This document shows, one piece after another, positions 19,484 to 32,963 of a DNA stretch of 64,000 nt. The notes beneath the pieces were generated by a model. The model worked only from the letters and a program-made list of their open reading frames with translations. It searched no databases and had not been told where the DNA came from. The number at the start of each line of letters is the position of its first letter. The stretch's first letter is position 1. Origin of the DNA: Ipomoea triloba (lineage: Eukaryota; Streptophyta; Magnoliopsida; Solanales; Convolvulaceae); contig NC_044917.1 of assembly GCF_003576645.1 (NCBI RefSeq), forward strand, positions 11,505,803-11,569,802, in the 5' to 3' direction. A program made the position numbers and the translations under genes.

Positions 19484-22400
19484 GTGACGATGGATAATAT
19501 ATCAGAACTAATAATTTTCGATTGGTTAGGAAAAAAGTTGATCTATATATACGGTATAGATTTAATTGAAAATATATGATATTTAAGTATAAATTAAACT
19601 TTTGTGTGTAGGTAGGATCAATTTATTCTGTGCAACCATGTTTGTGTACTAATTTCTTCATTAATCAATACGTATACGAATTATTTTGGTTGTTACCACT
19701 TTAAATTTGTGTGGGTGCATATTTTTGTAAAATGTATTGAAATCGTTAAAGACATAAATCTAATTTGAGTCGAAATATAACGAGATGATAAAAATTAAAA
19801 CCTAGATTTTTAAGTCATTTTTTATTCAAAAATTATTTTATATCATGCAACGGATGCGTTTGTTTGTTTGTTGTAGTTGATTTTTTAATTATTTTTTGTT
19901 AAAGGAAAGCTGTATGCATATTTATCTAGATAGTTTTAAAACGATTTTCCCAATTATTAATTGTATAATTTAAAACAAAAATAATTGTATATTTCTGTTT
20001 ACTTCACATTAGTCATTTCCTTTGTACATGTGTAAGGGTGTGTTTTATTTGTCTCATTTCTTCATCATCATCTTCTTCTTCTTCTCCTTTTTCTTTTTTT
20101 TTTCTTATTAATTTAAAAATTTGCCTAGCTTTACAACATATTGGTATTTTATTACTTTGTTACAATTTCATAAAATGTAAAAAAAAATAATACTAATTTT
20201 AGAGGATAAAGTTTTACATTAATCATGTTGAATTGTATAACAGATCTAATAAATTTAAATTTTTATGAAATAAAGCTATATAAAATTATTCGTCATCTTC
20301 AACTTAGGAAATTTAAAACATTTGCATGTTAGGGAAAACTAAACAAATTTTGAAATTTAGCTAATGTGATGCTCTCAATAAAATTTTATTATCATATCTC
20401 ATAAAGTTATTTTGAATTCTGATTAAAGAATATTTAAAAAGGATACGTTTTATTTAATTAGTGGGCCCTTAGACCCCAAAAATTACACTGTTTGTATCAT
20501 ATCCTTTTACACTTTCAAATCCGACACAAGGTATTATCAGTTTTATCTTTTATTTAGAACTTTCCTAGCATTCGTTTTCATTCACAATCAACTCCTCTAT
20601 TTACTTTACTCACCGATATTCACTTTCCTTTCTCTATTTTTTTTTTATTTTAATCCCACACTACTTCTCGATCACAAGCCTACATTAGTTATCATTTTTT
20701 GAAAATTTTTGAATACCAGATCTCCACGCCTATACTTCAATCCGTTTTTGACATCTTCTTTTCTCCAACCACCGTTTTCAGAGTTTACACTCCTAAGGTA
20801 GTCCTCGCTTTCTATTCTCTCTCATTTTAGAAATAGGTGTTTTTCCTTATTTTACCATATTCGATTTTTATAAAGTTAAAATCTTCGTAAATTGCTATGC
20901 TACCTACTCACCTATTTAGAGATTTGCCACGAATCTAGTATGTCTAACGATTATAGAATTTTAATTTAATTTTTAAATATTATTCATTTTCGTAATTGTT
21001 TTCTTTTGCAACAGATTGATTCTTGCTTGCGCGATTAACATTGCGACAAATTTAAGAATTCTGAAAGACATCTATTTAATAATTTATTCTAATAACGATA
21101 TAGATTCGTGACCATGGATAATAGATCGGAACTAATAATTTTCGATTGGTTAGGAATAAAGTTGATCTATATATATGGTATAGATTTAATAAAAAATTAA
21201 ATATATGAAATTGACGTATAAATTAAACTTTTGTGTGTTGGCAGGATCAATTTATTCCGTGTAACTATGGTTGTGTACTAATTTCTTCATTAATCAATTC
21301 GTTTACGAATTGTTTTGGTTGTTACCACTTTAAATTTGTGTGGGTGCATATTTATGTAAAATGTATTAAAATCGTTAAAGACATAAATATAATTTGATTA
21401 TAAATATAACGAGATGATAAAAATTACAACCTAGATTTTTAAATCAATTTTTATTAAAAAATTATTTCATATCATGTAACGAATGCGTTTGTTTATTTGT
21501 GGTTGTTGATTTTTTATTTATTTTTTTGTTAGAGGAGTGTTGTATGCATATTTACCTATATAGTTTTAAACGACTTTTCCAATTATTAATTGTATAATTT
21601 AAAACAAAAATAATTCTATATTTCTGTTTACTTCACATTTGTCATTTGCTTTGTACATATGTAAGGGTGTCTTTTATTTGTCTCATTTCTTCTTCTTCAT
21701 CATCATCTTCTTCTTCTCCTTCTTTTTCTTATTCCTTTTTATTTTCTTTTTAATTCTAAAATTTTCCTAGCTTTACAACATATTGGTATTTAGTACTTTG
21801 CTACAATTTCATAAAATGTAAAAAAAAAATAATACTAATTTTAGAGGATGAAGTTTTACAATAATCGTGTTGAATTGTCTAACAAATCTAATAAATTTGA
21901 ATTTTTTTGAAATAAAGCTATATAAAATTATTCGTCATCTTCAACTTAGCAAATTTATGTTAGGAAGAAACAAACAAATTTTGAAATTTAGGTAATGTGA
22001 TGCTCTAAATAAAATTTTATTATCATATCTTATAAAGTTATTTTGAAATCAAATTAAAGAATATTTAAAAATAATAAGTTTTATTTTGTGGGGCCACTAG
22101 GCCCCACAAATCACTCTGTTAATATCTCATCTTTTTACGCTTCTATATTCGACGCAAGGTGTTATTAGTTTTATCTTTTACTTAGAACTTTCTGGAAATT
22201 CTTTTTCTTTCACAATCAACTCCTCTCTTTACTTTATTCACCAGTGTTCACTTTCCTTTCTCTATGTTTTTTTTTAATCCCACACTACTTCTCAATCGCA
22301 GGCCAACAGTAGTTTTCGTTTTTGACAATTTTTAGATACCAGATCTCCACGCCTATACTTCAGGTAGTCATTTTAAATCCGTTTTTGACATCTTCTTTTC

Positions 22401-22797
22401 TCCAACCACCGTTTTCAGAGTTTACACTCCTAAGGTAGTCCTCGCGTTATATTCTCTCTCATTTTAGAAATAGGTGTTATTCCTTCTTTTACCATATTCG
22501 ATTGATATACGTTATAATTTTAAAATCTTCATAAATTGCTATGCTACATATTTACCTATTTAGAGATTTTCCATGAATCTAGTATGTCTAACGATTATAG
22601 AATTTTAATTTAATTTTTAAATATTTTTCAATTTCGTAATTGTTTTCCTTTGCAACAGATTGATTCTTGCTTGCGCGATAAACATTGCTACAAATTTAAG
22701 AATTCTGAAAGACATCTATTTAATAATTTATTCTAATAACGATGTAGATTTGTGACCATGGATAATAGATCAGAACTAATAATTTTCGATTGGCTAG

Positions 22798-25116
22798 TGT
22801 TGGTCCCGATAGGGTTGGGAAAAGACTAGAGGGGGGGGGGGGGGAATAGACTTTTCTAACTTTAAAAAAATATTATAACACTTCAACAGAAAGAATCCAA
22901 GTGAATGAATTCAACTTGAATTACGCAGCGGAAATAAGAAACGGTAAAATGCTATAAACAAAGTTACGTAAAAATGAAGAGCTTCACGACATGCAACACG
23001 TTAGAAACGTCAGAAATAACTCAAATACTGAGTATATAAAGTTTGGCTCGCATGCGGACGTGGGAACTATCAAACCCAAATCAAATAGTATAAGCAATGA
23101 ATAGTTGGGTTCGTAGCATAACAACACATAAACTTTGACAGGATGAGGTTGAGTATGCAAATATGTCTTGCATGCAAAAGATGATGTCACGTGTACCAAT
23201 AAAGCTCAAGAGTAATAAATGTGACAAAGTATGCAATTCATGCAATGCTCAGACAGATAAATATGCAAACAGATATGTGAGCAGATAAAGTAAATGACAT
23301 AGGGATTTATAGTGGTTCGGAGGTGATGTAATCCTCCTACTCCACTTTCTCCTTCCTCCAGGAGAGATTCCACTATCTTCAATCACACAGATACAATAGT
23401 GAATCTGTGCTCTTCTAGCACTCCTCTACTCCGAATGCACTTTCCCTACAGCAACACTCAAACCCGAACGTCTTGCACCCAGCTACGTTCACGAGCGTCT
23501 TGCACCCAGCTACGCCCTTCAACCAAATGTTTTGCACCCAGCTACACTTAGTCTCCACGAGTGTTTTGCACAAAGCTGCACTCCTACAATTTCTTTTCAA
23601 GAAATAGAGTATTTCTTTCTAAGACTTGGTTTTTCTCGTGTTTAGCTCACTGCTTAGCACTTTCAAATCTGATATCACTTGTTGTGTATTCAGTGCTAAT
23701 ATTTTTCCTCTGTGTCGTGATCTTTTTCACGTATCTACTTTCTATTAAGTGCCCTCCTTCAGTATCAAGTCTTCTTGGGTTTATATAGCTAAATTAGCTA
23801 TTTGCCCGTTGTAATTCTCTAGAGCATTAAATGCTTCCAGATGGTCTTCGTCAACTTTGATGGCTTCTGTCAGATGAATTTGAATATTTGCTTCTGATAA
23901 TCCTCCAACGTTCTTCTGCAATCACTGATATAATTTTCCTTGTAACTTGTAGCCATCCATCCTTGACTTTGGTAGTGTGAACACTTCACTTTGTTCATAA
24001 TCCATAAGTCAGGTTGCTCTAAAATATATCCGTTCGGTGACTCTTGCTTGAGCACAGTTAATGCCACCGAAAAGTACACTGACTTTTCTCATAATGATCT
24101 TCAGCTCCATGTAGCATGATTATTTGAATTCACCTTTTGGAGTCATCCTCATGCCATATTTAGGAAAAAAAATATTTCCCATTTTAGAAGTGCTGTTGGC
24201 AGTGTTGGACTCCTTTGGAATAAATAGACCATCCTATTTTTCTCCTTAGCTTGGTCATGCCATACTCAGCCTCAAAAATGATTTTTGTTCTTCTCCCGAT
24301 TGATTTGAATCTCACGTAAATCATTTTCATGCATGGCATAATTTTATGAGGTGTAGGTCATCCTCATCCTCATTTTTAATTCTAAAAATAAAGTCACATT
24401 TTCCTCCTTCAAGAATGCACACGGTTAGCCTCATCCTCATAGTAACTTGTGGCTAAGTCATCCTCATCCTCATATTTAGTTCCAAGAGGCTAAGTCATCC
24501 TCATCCTCATTCTTGATTTTAATTTTGGCTAAGTCATCCTCAATGACCAAGTCATCCTCATATTTTGATTTATGACCAAGTCATCCTCATCTCCAAAAGT
24601 TAAGATCTTTCTTCCCCTTTTCTTATAATTAATGGGTCATCCTCATCACCAAATTTATCCTTGAAGCAAGTCATCATCTTCTTTTGAATATGGTCAGGGT
24701 TGACCACGCCAGTTTGCTCCATGAGGTCATCCTCATTTCCAAAAATATTTTCCTTGCACGAGTTAGCCTCTAAAATATTTTGTGAGAGAACCCATTCGAA
24801 GTTGACTTTCAATTTTGACTTTTAATTGCAACATCTTCATCTTGAATTAATTAATTCTTCCAAAGAATTAATTCTTGCAATTCGAACCGTTGTCACGTTC
24901 CGGGATTTCGAGTGTTGATCAATCTTCCAAATTCTTCTCAATTTGTAAAGTGGAAGCGAATGACTTACAAGTATAAATTAAAAATTTATACTATTGTAAT
25001 TTTCACTTAATCGATTAGGCTTGTACTCGGCGTAATCCTATACTAGACTCAAAATAAAATGAGAGTCTAATATTACATTTTGGGTTCATCAAAACAATTA
25101 CAATATATTCCTAACA
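22798..25116. mobile_element. 2.3-kb LTR-like insertion in array unit 4
   Basis: Starts TGTTGGTCCC and ends CCTAACA, with GCTAG/ACTAG on the two sides (one mismatch), interrupting the array word GATTGGCTAGGAATAAAG. Near the start is a G-run inside CTAGAGGGG...GAATAGAC, a pattern I associate with certain plant LTRs. It also contains four TTGCACCCAGCTAC-like repeats (23465-23580) and many copies of GTCATCCTCATCCTCAT (24345-24740). No frame encodes a known transposon protein. A solo LTR or large non-autonomous element is likely. Confidence 0.65.
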
Positions 25117-28100
25117 ACTAGGAATAAAGTTGATGTATATATATGGTATAGATTTAATAGAAAATATATGAAATTGAAGTATAAATTAAACTTTTGTGTG
25201 TAGGTAGGATCAATTTATTCAGTGCAACTATGTTTGTGTACTAATTTCTTCATTAATCATTACGCTTACGAATTGTTTTGGTTGTTACCACTTTAAATTT
25301 GTGTGGGTGCATATTTTTGTAAAATGTATTTTAATCGTTAAAGACATAAATCTAATTTGATTAGAAATATGACGAGATGACAAAAATTACAACCTAGATT
25401 TTTAAATCAATTTTTATTCAAAAATTATTTCATGTCATGCAACGGATGCGTTTGTTTGTTTGTTGTTGATTTTTTATTTATTTATTTGTTAGAGCAGTGT
25501 TGTATGCATAATTACCTAGATAGTTTTTAAACGATTTTGCCAATTATTAATTGTATAATTTAAAACAAAAATAATTCTATATTTCTGTTTACTTCACATT
25601 AGTCATTTGCTGTGTACATATGTAAGGGTGTCTTTTCTTTGTCTCATTTCTTCATGATCATCATCTTCTTCTCCTTCTCCTTCTCCTTCTTTTTCTTATT
25701 CTTTTTTTCTTTTTAATTTTAAAATTTGCCTAGCTTTACAACATATTGGTATTTTATTACTTAGTTACAATTTCATAAAATGTAAAAAAAATAATACTAA
25801 TTTTAGAGGATAAAGTTTTACATTAATCATGTTGAATTGTATAACAGATCAAATAAATTTAAATTTTTTATGAAATAAAGCTATATAAAATTATTCGTCA
25901 TCTTCAACTTAGCAAATTTAAAACATTTGCATGTCAGGAAAAAATAAACAAATTTTGAAATTTAGCTAATGTGATGCTCTCAATAAAATTTTATTATCAT
26001 ATCTCATAAAGTTATTTTGAACTCTGTTTAAAGAATATTTAAAAAGCATACGTTTTATTTAGTGGGCCCTTAGGCCCCAAAAATTACACTGTTTGTATCA
26101 CATCCTTTTACACTTCCAAATCCGACACAAGCTATTATCAGCTTTATCTTTTATTTAGAATTTTCTGGACATTCTTTTTCTTTCACAATCAACTCCTCTC
26201 TTTACTTTACTCAGCAGTATTCACTTTCCTTTCTCTATTTTTTTTAAATTTTAATCCCACACTACTTCTCGATCGCAGGCCAACATTAGTTTTCGTTTTT
26301 GACAACTTTTAGATACCAGATCTCCACGCCTATACTTCAAGTAGTCATTTTATATCCGTTATTGACATCTTCTTTTCTCCAACAACCGTTTTCAGAGTTT
26401 ACACTCCCAAGGTAGTCCTCGCTTTCTATTCTCTCTCATTTTAGAAATAGATGTTCTTCCTTCTTTTACCATATTCGATTGATATAAGTTATAAGTTTAA
26501 AATCTTCTTAAATTGCTATGCTGCATATTTACCTATTTAAAGATCTGCCATGAATCTAGTATGTCTAACGATTACAGAATTTTAATTTAATTTTTAAATA
26601 TTATTCAATTTCGTAATTCTTTTCCTTTGCAACAGATTGATTCTTGCTTGCGCGATTAACATTGCTACAAATTTAAGAATTCTGAAAGACATCTATTTAA
26701 TAATTTATTCTAATAACGATGTAGATTCGTGACCATGGATAATAGATCAGAACTAATAATTTTTGATTGGCTAGGAATAAAGTTGATGTATATATATGGT
26801 ATAGATTTAATAGAAAATATATGAAATTGAAGTATAAATTAAACTTTTGTGTGTATGTAGGATCAATTTATTCCGTGCAACTAATGGTTGTGTACTAATT
26901 TCTTCATTAATCAATACGTTTACGAATTGTTTTGGTTGTTACCACTTTAAATTTGTGTGGGTGCATACTTTTGTAAAATGTATTTTAATCGTTAAAGACA
27001 TAAATCTAATTTGAGTAGAAATATGACGAGATGATAAAAATTACAACCTAGATTTTTAAATCAATTTTTATTCAAAAATTATTTCATGTCATGCAACGGA
27101 TGCGTTTGTTTGTTTGTTGTTGATTATTTATTTATTTATTTGTTAGAGGAATGTTGTATGCATAATTACCTAGATAGTTTTGAAACGATTTTTCCAATTA
27201 TTAATTGTATAATTAAAAACAAAAATAATTCTATATCTCTGTTTAATTCACATTAGTCATTTGCTGTGTACATATGTAAGGGTGTCTTTTATTTTTCTCA
27301 TTTCTTCTTCATCATCTTCTTCTTCTTCTCCTTCTTTTTCTTATTCTTTTTTTCTTTTTAATTTTAAAATTTGCCTAGCTTTACAACATATTGGTATTTT
27401 AGTACTTTGCTACAATTTCATAAAATGTAAAAAAAAATAATACTAATTTTAGAGGATAAAGTTTTACAATAATCATGTTGAATAGTATAACAGATCTAAT
27501 AGATTTATTTTTTTTAAATAAAGCTATATAAAATTATTCGCCATCTTCAACTTAGCAAATTTAAAAGTTTTGCATGTTAGGAAGAAATAAACAATTTCTG
27601 AAATTTAGGTAATGTGATGCTCTAAATAAAATTTTATTATCATAAGTCATAAAGTTATTATGAACTCTGATTAAAGAATATTTAAAAAGCATACGTTTTA
27701 TATAGTGGGGCCAATAGGCCCCACAAATCACACTGTTACTATCTTATCTTTTTCGCATATATATTCGACGCAAGGTGTTATCAGTTTATCTTTTATTTAG
27801 AACTTTCTGGACATTCTTTTTCTTTCACAATCAACTCCTCTCTTTACTTTACTCACTGATATTCACTTTCCCTTCTCTATTTTATTTTTATTTTAATCCC
27901 ACACTACTTCTCGATCGTAGGCCAACATTAGTTTGCGTTTTTCACAATTTTTAGATACCAGATCTCCTCGCCTATACTTCAAGAAGTCATTTTCAATCCG
28001 TTTTTGACATCTTCTTTTCCCCAACCACCGTTTTCAGAGTTTACACTCTTAAGGTAGTCCTCGCTTTCTATTCTCTCTCATTTTAGAAATAGGTGTTCTT

Positions 28101-30311
28101 CCTTCTTTTACCATATTCGATTGATATACGTTATAATTTTAAAATCCTCTTAAATTGCTATGCTACATATTTACCTATTTAGAGATTTTCCATGAATCTA
28201 GTATGTCTAACGATTATAGAATTTTAATTTTAATTTTAAATATTATTCAGTTTCGTAATTGTTTTCCTTTGCAACAGATTGATTTTTGCTTGCGCGATTA
28301 ACATTGCTACAAATTTAAGAATTCTGAAAGACATCTATTTAATAATTTATTCTAATAACGATGTAGATTCGTGACCATGGATAATAGATTAGAACTAATA
28401 ATTTTCGATTGGCTAGGAATAAAGTTGATCTATATATATGGTATATATTTAATAGAAAATATATGAAATTGAAGTATAAATTAAACTTTTGTGTGTAGGT
28501 AGGATCAATTTATTCCGTGCAACTACGGTTGTGTACTAATTTCTTCATTAATCGATACGTTTACGAATTGTTTTGGTTGTTACCACTTTAAATTTGTGTG
28601 GGTGCATACTTTTGTAAAATGTATTGAAATCGTTAAAGACATAAATCTAATTTCAGTAGAAATATAACGAGATGATAAAAATTACAACCTAGATTTTTTA
28701 ATCAATTTTTATTCAAAGATTATTTCATATAATGCAACGGATGCGTTTGTTTGTTTGTTGTTGTTGATTTTTTTTTTTTTTTTTTTGTTAGAGGAGTGTT
28801 CTATGCATATTTACCTAGATAGTTTTTAAACGATTTTTCCAATTATTAATTGTGTAATTTAAAACAAAAATAATTCTATATTTCTGTTTACTTCACATTA
28901 GTCATTTGTTGTGTACATATGTAAGGGTGTCTTTTCTTTGTCTCATTTCTTCATCATCATCATCTTCTTCTCCTTCTTTCTCTTATTCTTTTTTTCTTTT
29001 TAATTTTAAAATTTGCCTAGCTTTGCAACATATTGGTATTTTAGTACTTTGCTACAATTTCATAAAATGTAAAAAAAAAATAACACTAATTTTAGAGGAT
29101 AAAGTTTTACAATAATCATGTTGAATTGTATAACAGATCTAGCTAATAAATTTAATTTTTTTTTTGAAATAAAGCTATATAAAATTATTTGTCATCTTCA
29201 ACTTAGCAAATTTAAAAGTTTTGCATGTTAGGAAGAATTAAACAATTTCTGAAATTTAGGTAATGTGATGCTCTGAATAAAATTTTATTATCATATTTCA
29301 TAAAGTTATTTTGAACTCTGATTAAAGAATATTTAAAAAGCATACGTTCTATTTAGTGGGGCCACTAGGCACCACAAATCACACTGTTAGTATCTCATCT
29401 TTTTACGCTTCTATATTCGACGCAAGGTGTTATAAGTTTATCTTTTATTTAGAACTTTCTGGACATTCTTTTTCTTTCACTATCAACTCCTTTCTTTACT
29501 GTTTTAAAAAAAAAAAAAACTCCTTTCTTTACCTTACTCACCGATATTCACTTTCCTTTCTCTATTTTTTTTTTAATCCCACACTACTTCTCGATCGCAG
29601 GCCAACATTAGTTTTCGTTTTTGACAATTTTTAGATACTAGATCTCCACGCCTATACTTCATGTAGTCATTTTAAATCCATTTTTGACATCTTCTTTTCT
29701 CCAACAACCGTTTTCAGAGTTTACACCCCTAAGGTAGTCCTCGCTTTCTATTCTCTCTCATTTTAGAAATAGGTGTTCTTCCTTCTTTTCCCATATTCGA
29801 TTGATATACCTTATAATTTTAAAATCTTCTTAAATTGCTATGCTACATATTTACCTATTTAGAGATTTTCCATGAATCTAGTATGCCTAACGATTATAGA
29901 AATTTAATTTAATTTTTAAATATTATTCACTTTCGTAATTGTTTTCCTTTGCAACAAATTGATTCTTGCTAGCCCGATTAACATTGCTACAAATTTAAGA
30001 ATTCTGAAGGACTTCTATTTAATAATTTACTCTAATAACGATGTAGATTCGTGACCATGGATAATAGATCAGAACTAATAATTTTCGATTGGCTAGGAAT
30101 AAAGTTGATCTATATGTATGGTATAGATTTAATAGAAAATATATGAAATTGAAATATAAATTAAACTTTTGTGTGTAGGTAGGATCAATTTATTCCGTGC
30201 AACTATGGTTGTGTACTTATTTCTTCATTAATCGATACGTTTACGAATTGTTTTGGTTGTTACCACTTTAAATATGTGTGGGTGCATATTTTTGTAAAAT
30301 GTATTGAAATC

Positions 30312-30615
30312 TGTGAGTATAAATATAATATAAACATAAATGTGTAGTCCAACTATCAGTTTAGCCTTTTAGTTGGATGGGGCACATGATTTAATTTGGT
30401 ATTAGAGCCACCCAAAGGTTATGGGTTCGAATCTCCGCGCCACCCGAAAAAAAAAAAAAAAACTATGGTCCACGTGTTGCTTGGAGCCGATCAAAGTCAA
30501 ACGGCCCGCACACGTGAGGGGGCGTGTGAGCATAAATATAATATAAACATGGAGCCGATCAAAGTCAAACGGCCCGCACACGTGAGGGGGCGTGTGGATA
30601 GTCCAACTATCAATT
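30312..30615 (+). mobile_element. Short TRIM-like insertion in array unit 7
   Basis: A 304-bp insertion with perfect 5-bp target-site duplication AAATC (30307-30311, 30616-30620). Terminal sequence TGTGAG(T/C)ATAAATATAATA recurs at 30527, and TAGTCCAACTATCA occurs near both ends. TTGGTATTAGAGCC near 30397 resembles the initiator-tRNA-Met primer site. GGTTCGAATCTCC follows, then poly-A. An internal 44-bp block (GGAGCCGATCAAAGTCAAAC...) is present twice. A non-autonomous miniature LTR element is my reading; a tRNA-derived SINE is possible. Confidence 0.6.
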
Positions 30616-32963
30616 AAATCGTTAAAGACATAAAATCTAATTTGAGTAGAAATATAACGAGATGATAAAAATTACAACCTGGATTTTTAAATCAATTTTT
30701 ATTCAAAAATTATTTCATATAATGCAATGGATGCGTTTGTTTGTTTGTTGTTGTTGATTTTTTTTTTTTTTTTTTTTTTGGTTAGAGGAGTGTTGTATGC
30801 ATATTTACCTATATAGTTTTTAAACAATTTTCCCAATTATTAATTGTATAATTTAAAACAAAAATAATTCTATATTTCTGTTTAATTCACATTAGTCATT
30901 TGCTATGTACATATGTAAGGGTGTCTTTTCTTTAATTTGTCTCATTTCTTCATCATCATCATCTTCTTCTCCTTCTTTCTCTTATTCTTTTTTTCTTTTT
31001 AATTTTAAAATTTGCCTAGCTTTACAACATATTGGTATTTTAGTACTTTGCTACAATTTCTTAAAATGTAAAAAAAATAATACTAATTTTAGAGGATAAA
31101 GTTTTACAATAATCATGTTGAATTGTATAACAGATCTAATAAATTTAATTTTTTTTTGAAATAAAGCTATATAAAATTATTTGTCATCTTCAACTTAGCA
31201 AATTTAAAAGTTTTGCATGTCAGGAAGAATTAAACAATTTCCGAAATTTAGGTAATGTGATGTTCTAAATAAAATTTTATTATCATATCTCATAAAGTTA
31301 TTTTGAACTCTGATTAAAGAATATTTAAAAAGCATACGTTTTAGTTAGTGGGGCCACTAGGCCCCACAAATCACACTGTTAGTATCTCATCTTTTTACGC
31401 TTCTATATTCGACGCAAGGTGTTATAAGTTTATCTTTTATTTAGAACTTTCTGGACATTCTTTTTCTTTCACTATCAACTCCTTTCTTTACTTTACTCAC
31501 CGATATTCACTTTCCTTCCTCTACTTTTATTTATTTAATTTAATGCCACAGTACTTCTCGATCGCAAGCCTATATTAGTTTTCATTTTTGACAATTTTCG
31601 GATACCAGATCTCCACACCTATACTTCAAGTAGTCATTTTCAATCCGTTTTTGACATCTTCTTTTCTCCAACCACCGTTTTCAGTGTTTACACTCCTAAG
31701 GTAGTCTTCGCTTTCTATTCTCTCTCATTTTAGAAATATGTGTTCTTACTTGTTTTTTATATTTGATTGATATAGAAATATAATGTTAAAATTTTCTTAA
31801 ATTGCTATGCTACCTACTCACCTATTTGGAGATTTACCATGAATCTAGTATTTCTAATGTTTATAGAATTTTATTGAATTTTTAAATATTTGTCATTATA
31901 GTAATTGCTTTCTTTTGCATCAGATTGATTCTTGCTTGCGCGATTAACATTATTGCTAAAAATTTTAGAATTGTCAAAGACATCTATTTAATAATATATT
32001 CTGATAAGGATGTAGATTCGTCAATTGAAATCGTTATAACCTAATTTATAACGAGATAATAAAAATTATAACCTAGAACTTTAAATCAATTTTTATGTAA
32101 AAATTATTTTATATCATGCGGTGGATGCTTATGTTTGTTTGTTTGTTGTTGATTATTTATGTATTTTTTATTAAGAGATTGTTGTGTGCATATTTACCTT
32201 AATACGATTTATACGGTTTTCCCAATTATTAATTATTTAATTTAAAACAAAAATAACTCTATAATTTTTTTTACATCACATCAGTCATTTCCTTTGTACA
32301 TGTGTGAGGTTGTGTTTTATTTTTCTCATCTCTTCGTCTTCTACTTCTTCTTATTGTCCTTCTACTTCTTCTTCTTCTTCTATTTCTTTTTAATTTTAAC
32401 ATTTGCTTAGCTTTACAACATATTGATTATTTCGTACTTTGCTACAATTTCTTAAAATGTCAAAAAAAATTAATACAAATTTCAGTGGATAAAGTTGTAC
32501 CTTCATCATGTTGAATTATATAATAGATCTAATAAATTTCAATTTTTATGAAATAAAGCTATATAAAATTATTCGTCATGTTCAACTTAACAAATTTAAA
32601 ATATCTGTATGTTAGGAAAAAATAAACTAATAATTTTTAAATTTAGCTAATGCGATGATCTCAATAATTTTTTTTCTATCATATATCATAATTAAGTTAT
32701 TTTGAACTCTAATTAAATAATATTTAAAAAGCAAACGTTTTATTTAGTGGGGCCACTAGACCCCACAAATCACACGGTTTGTATCAGATCCTTTTACAAT
32801 CTAAACTCGACGCTAGGTGTTGTTAATTTTATCTTTTATTTAGATGTTTCTTGGCATTCTTTTTCTTTCACAATCAACTCCTCTCTCTACTTTAATGTAA
32901 AAGTGTTTTCATTTGCATTTGGCAGTGAATTGAAAGAGCTCTTGCAATTGCAAAGATATCAAG

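Larger units (their letters stand above)
14565..32900 (+). repeat. Tandem array of ~1.4-1.65 kb units upstream of PLATZ
   Basis: Nine homologous units can be aligned, anchored at a GTGGGGCC...GGCCCCAC-type block near 14917, 17570, 20460, 22087, 26060, 27704, 29356, 31350 and 32748. Spacing is 1.63-1.65 kb where no insertion intervenes, and about 1.4 kb between the last two. Each full unit has the same order: GC block, CT-rich tract, CTCGATCGCAGGCC, CTCCTAAGGTAGTCCTCGC, CAACAGATTGATTCTTGCTT, ACCATGGATAATAGATC, TAGGTAGGATCAATTTATTC, GCGTTTGTTTGTTTG, then TTC/ATC microsatellites and TTGCCTAGCTTTACAAC. No long frame is shared between copies, so the units are non-coding or decayed. The ninth stops after about 150 bp and runs into the PLATZ start, so each unit begins with sequence homologous to the PLATZ 5' flank. 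Confidence 0.9.

Noticed and set aside
30397..30450. A tRNA gene around GGTTCGAATCTCC
   Set aside because: No cloverleaf can be formed; box-B-like and primer-site-like words lie inside a 304-bp insertion with target-site duplications.
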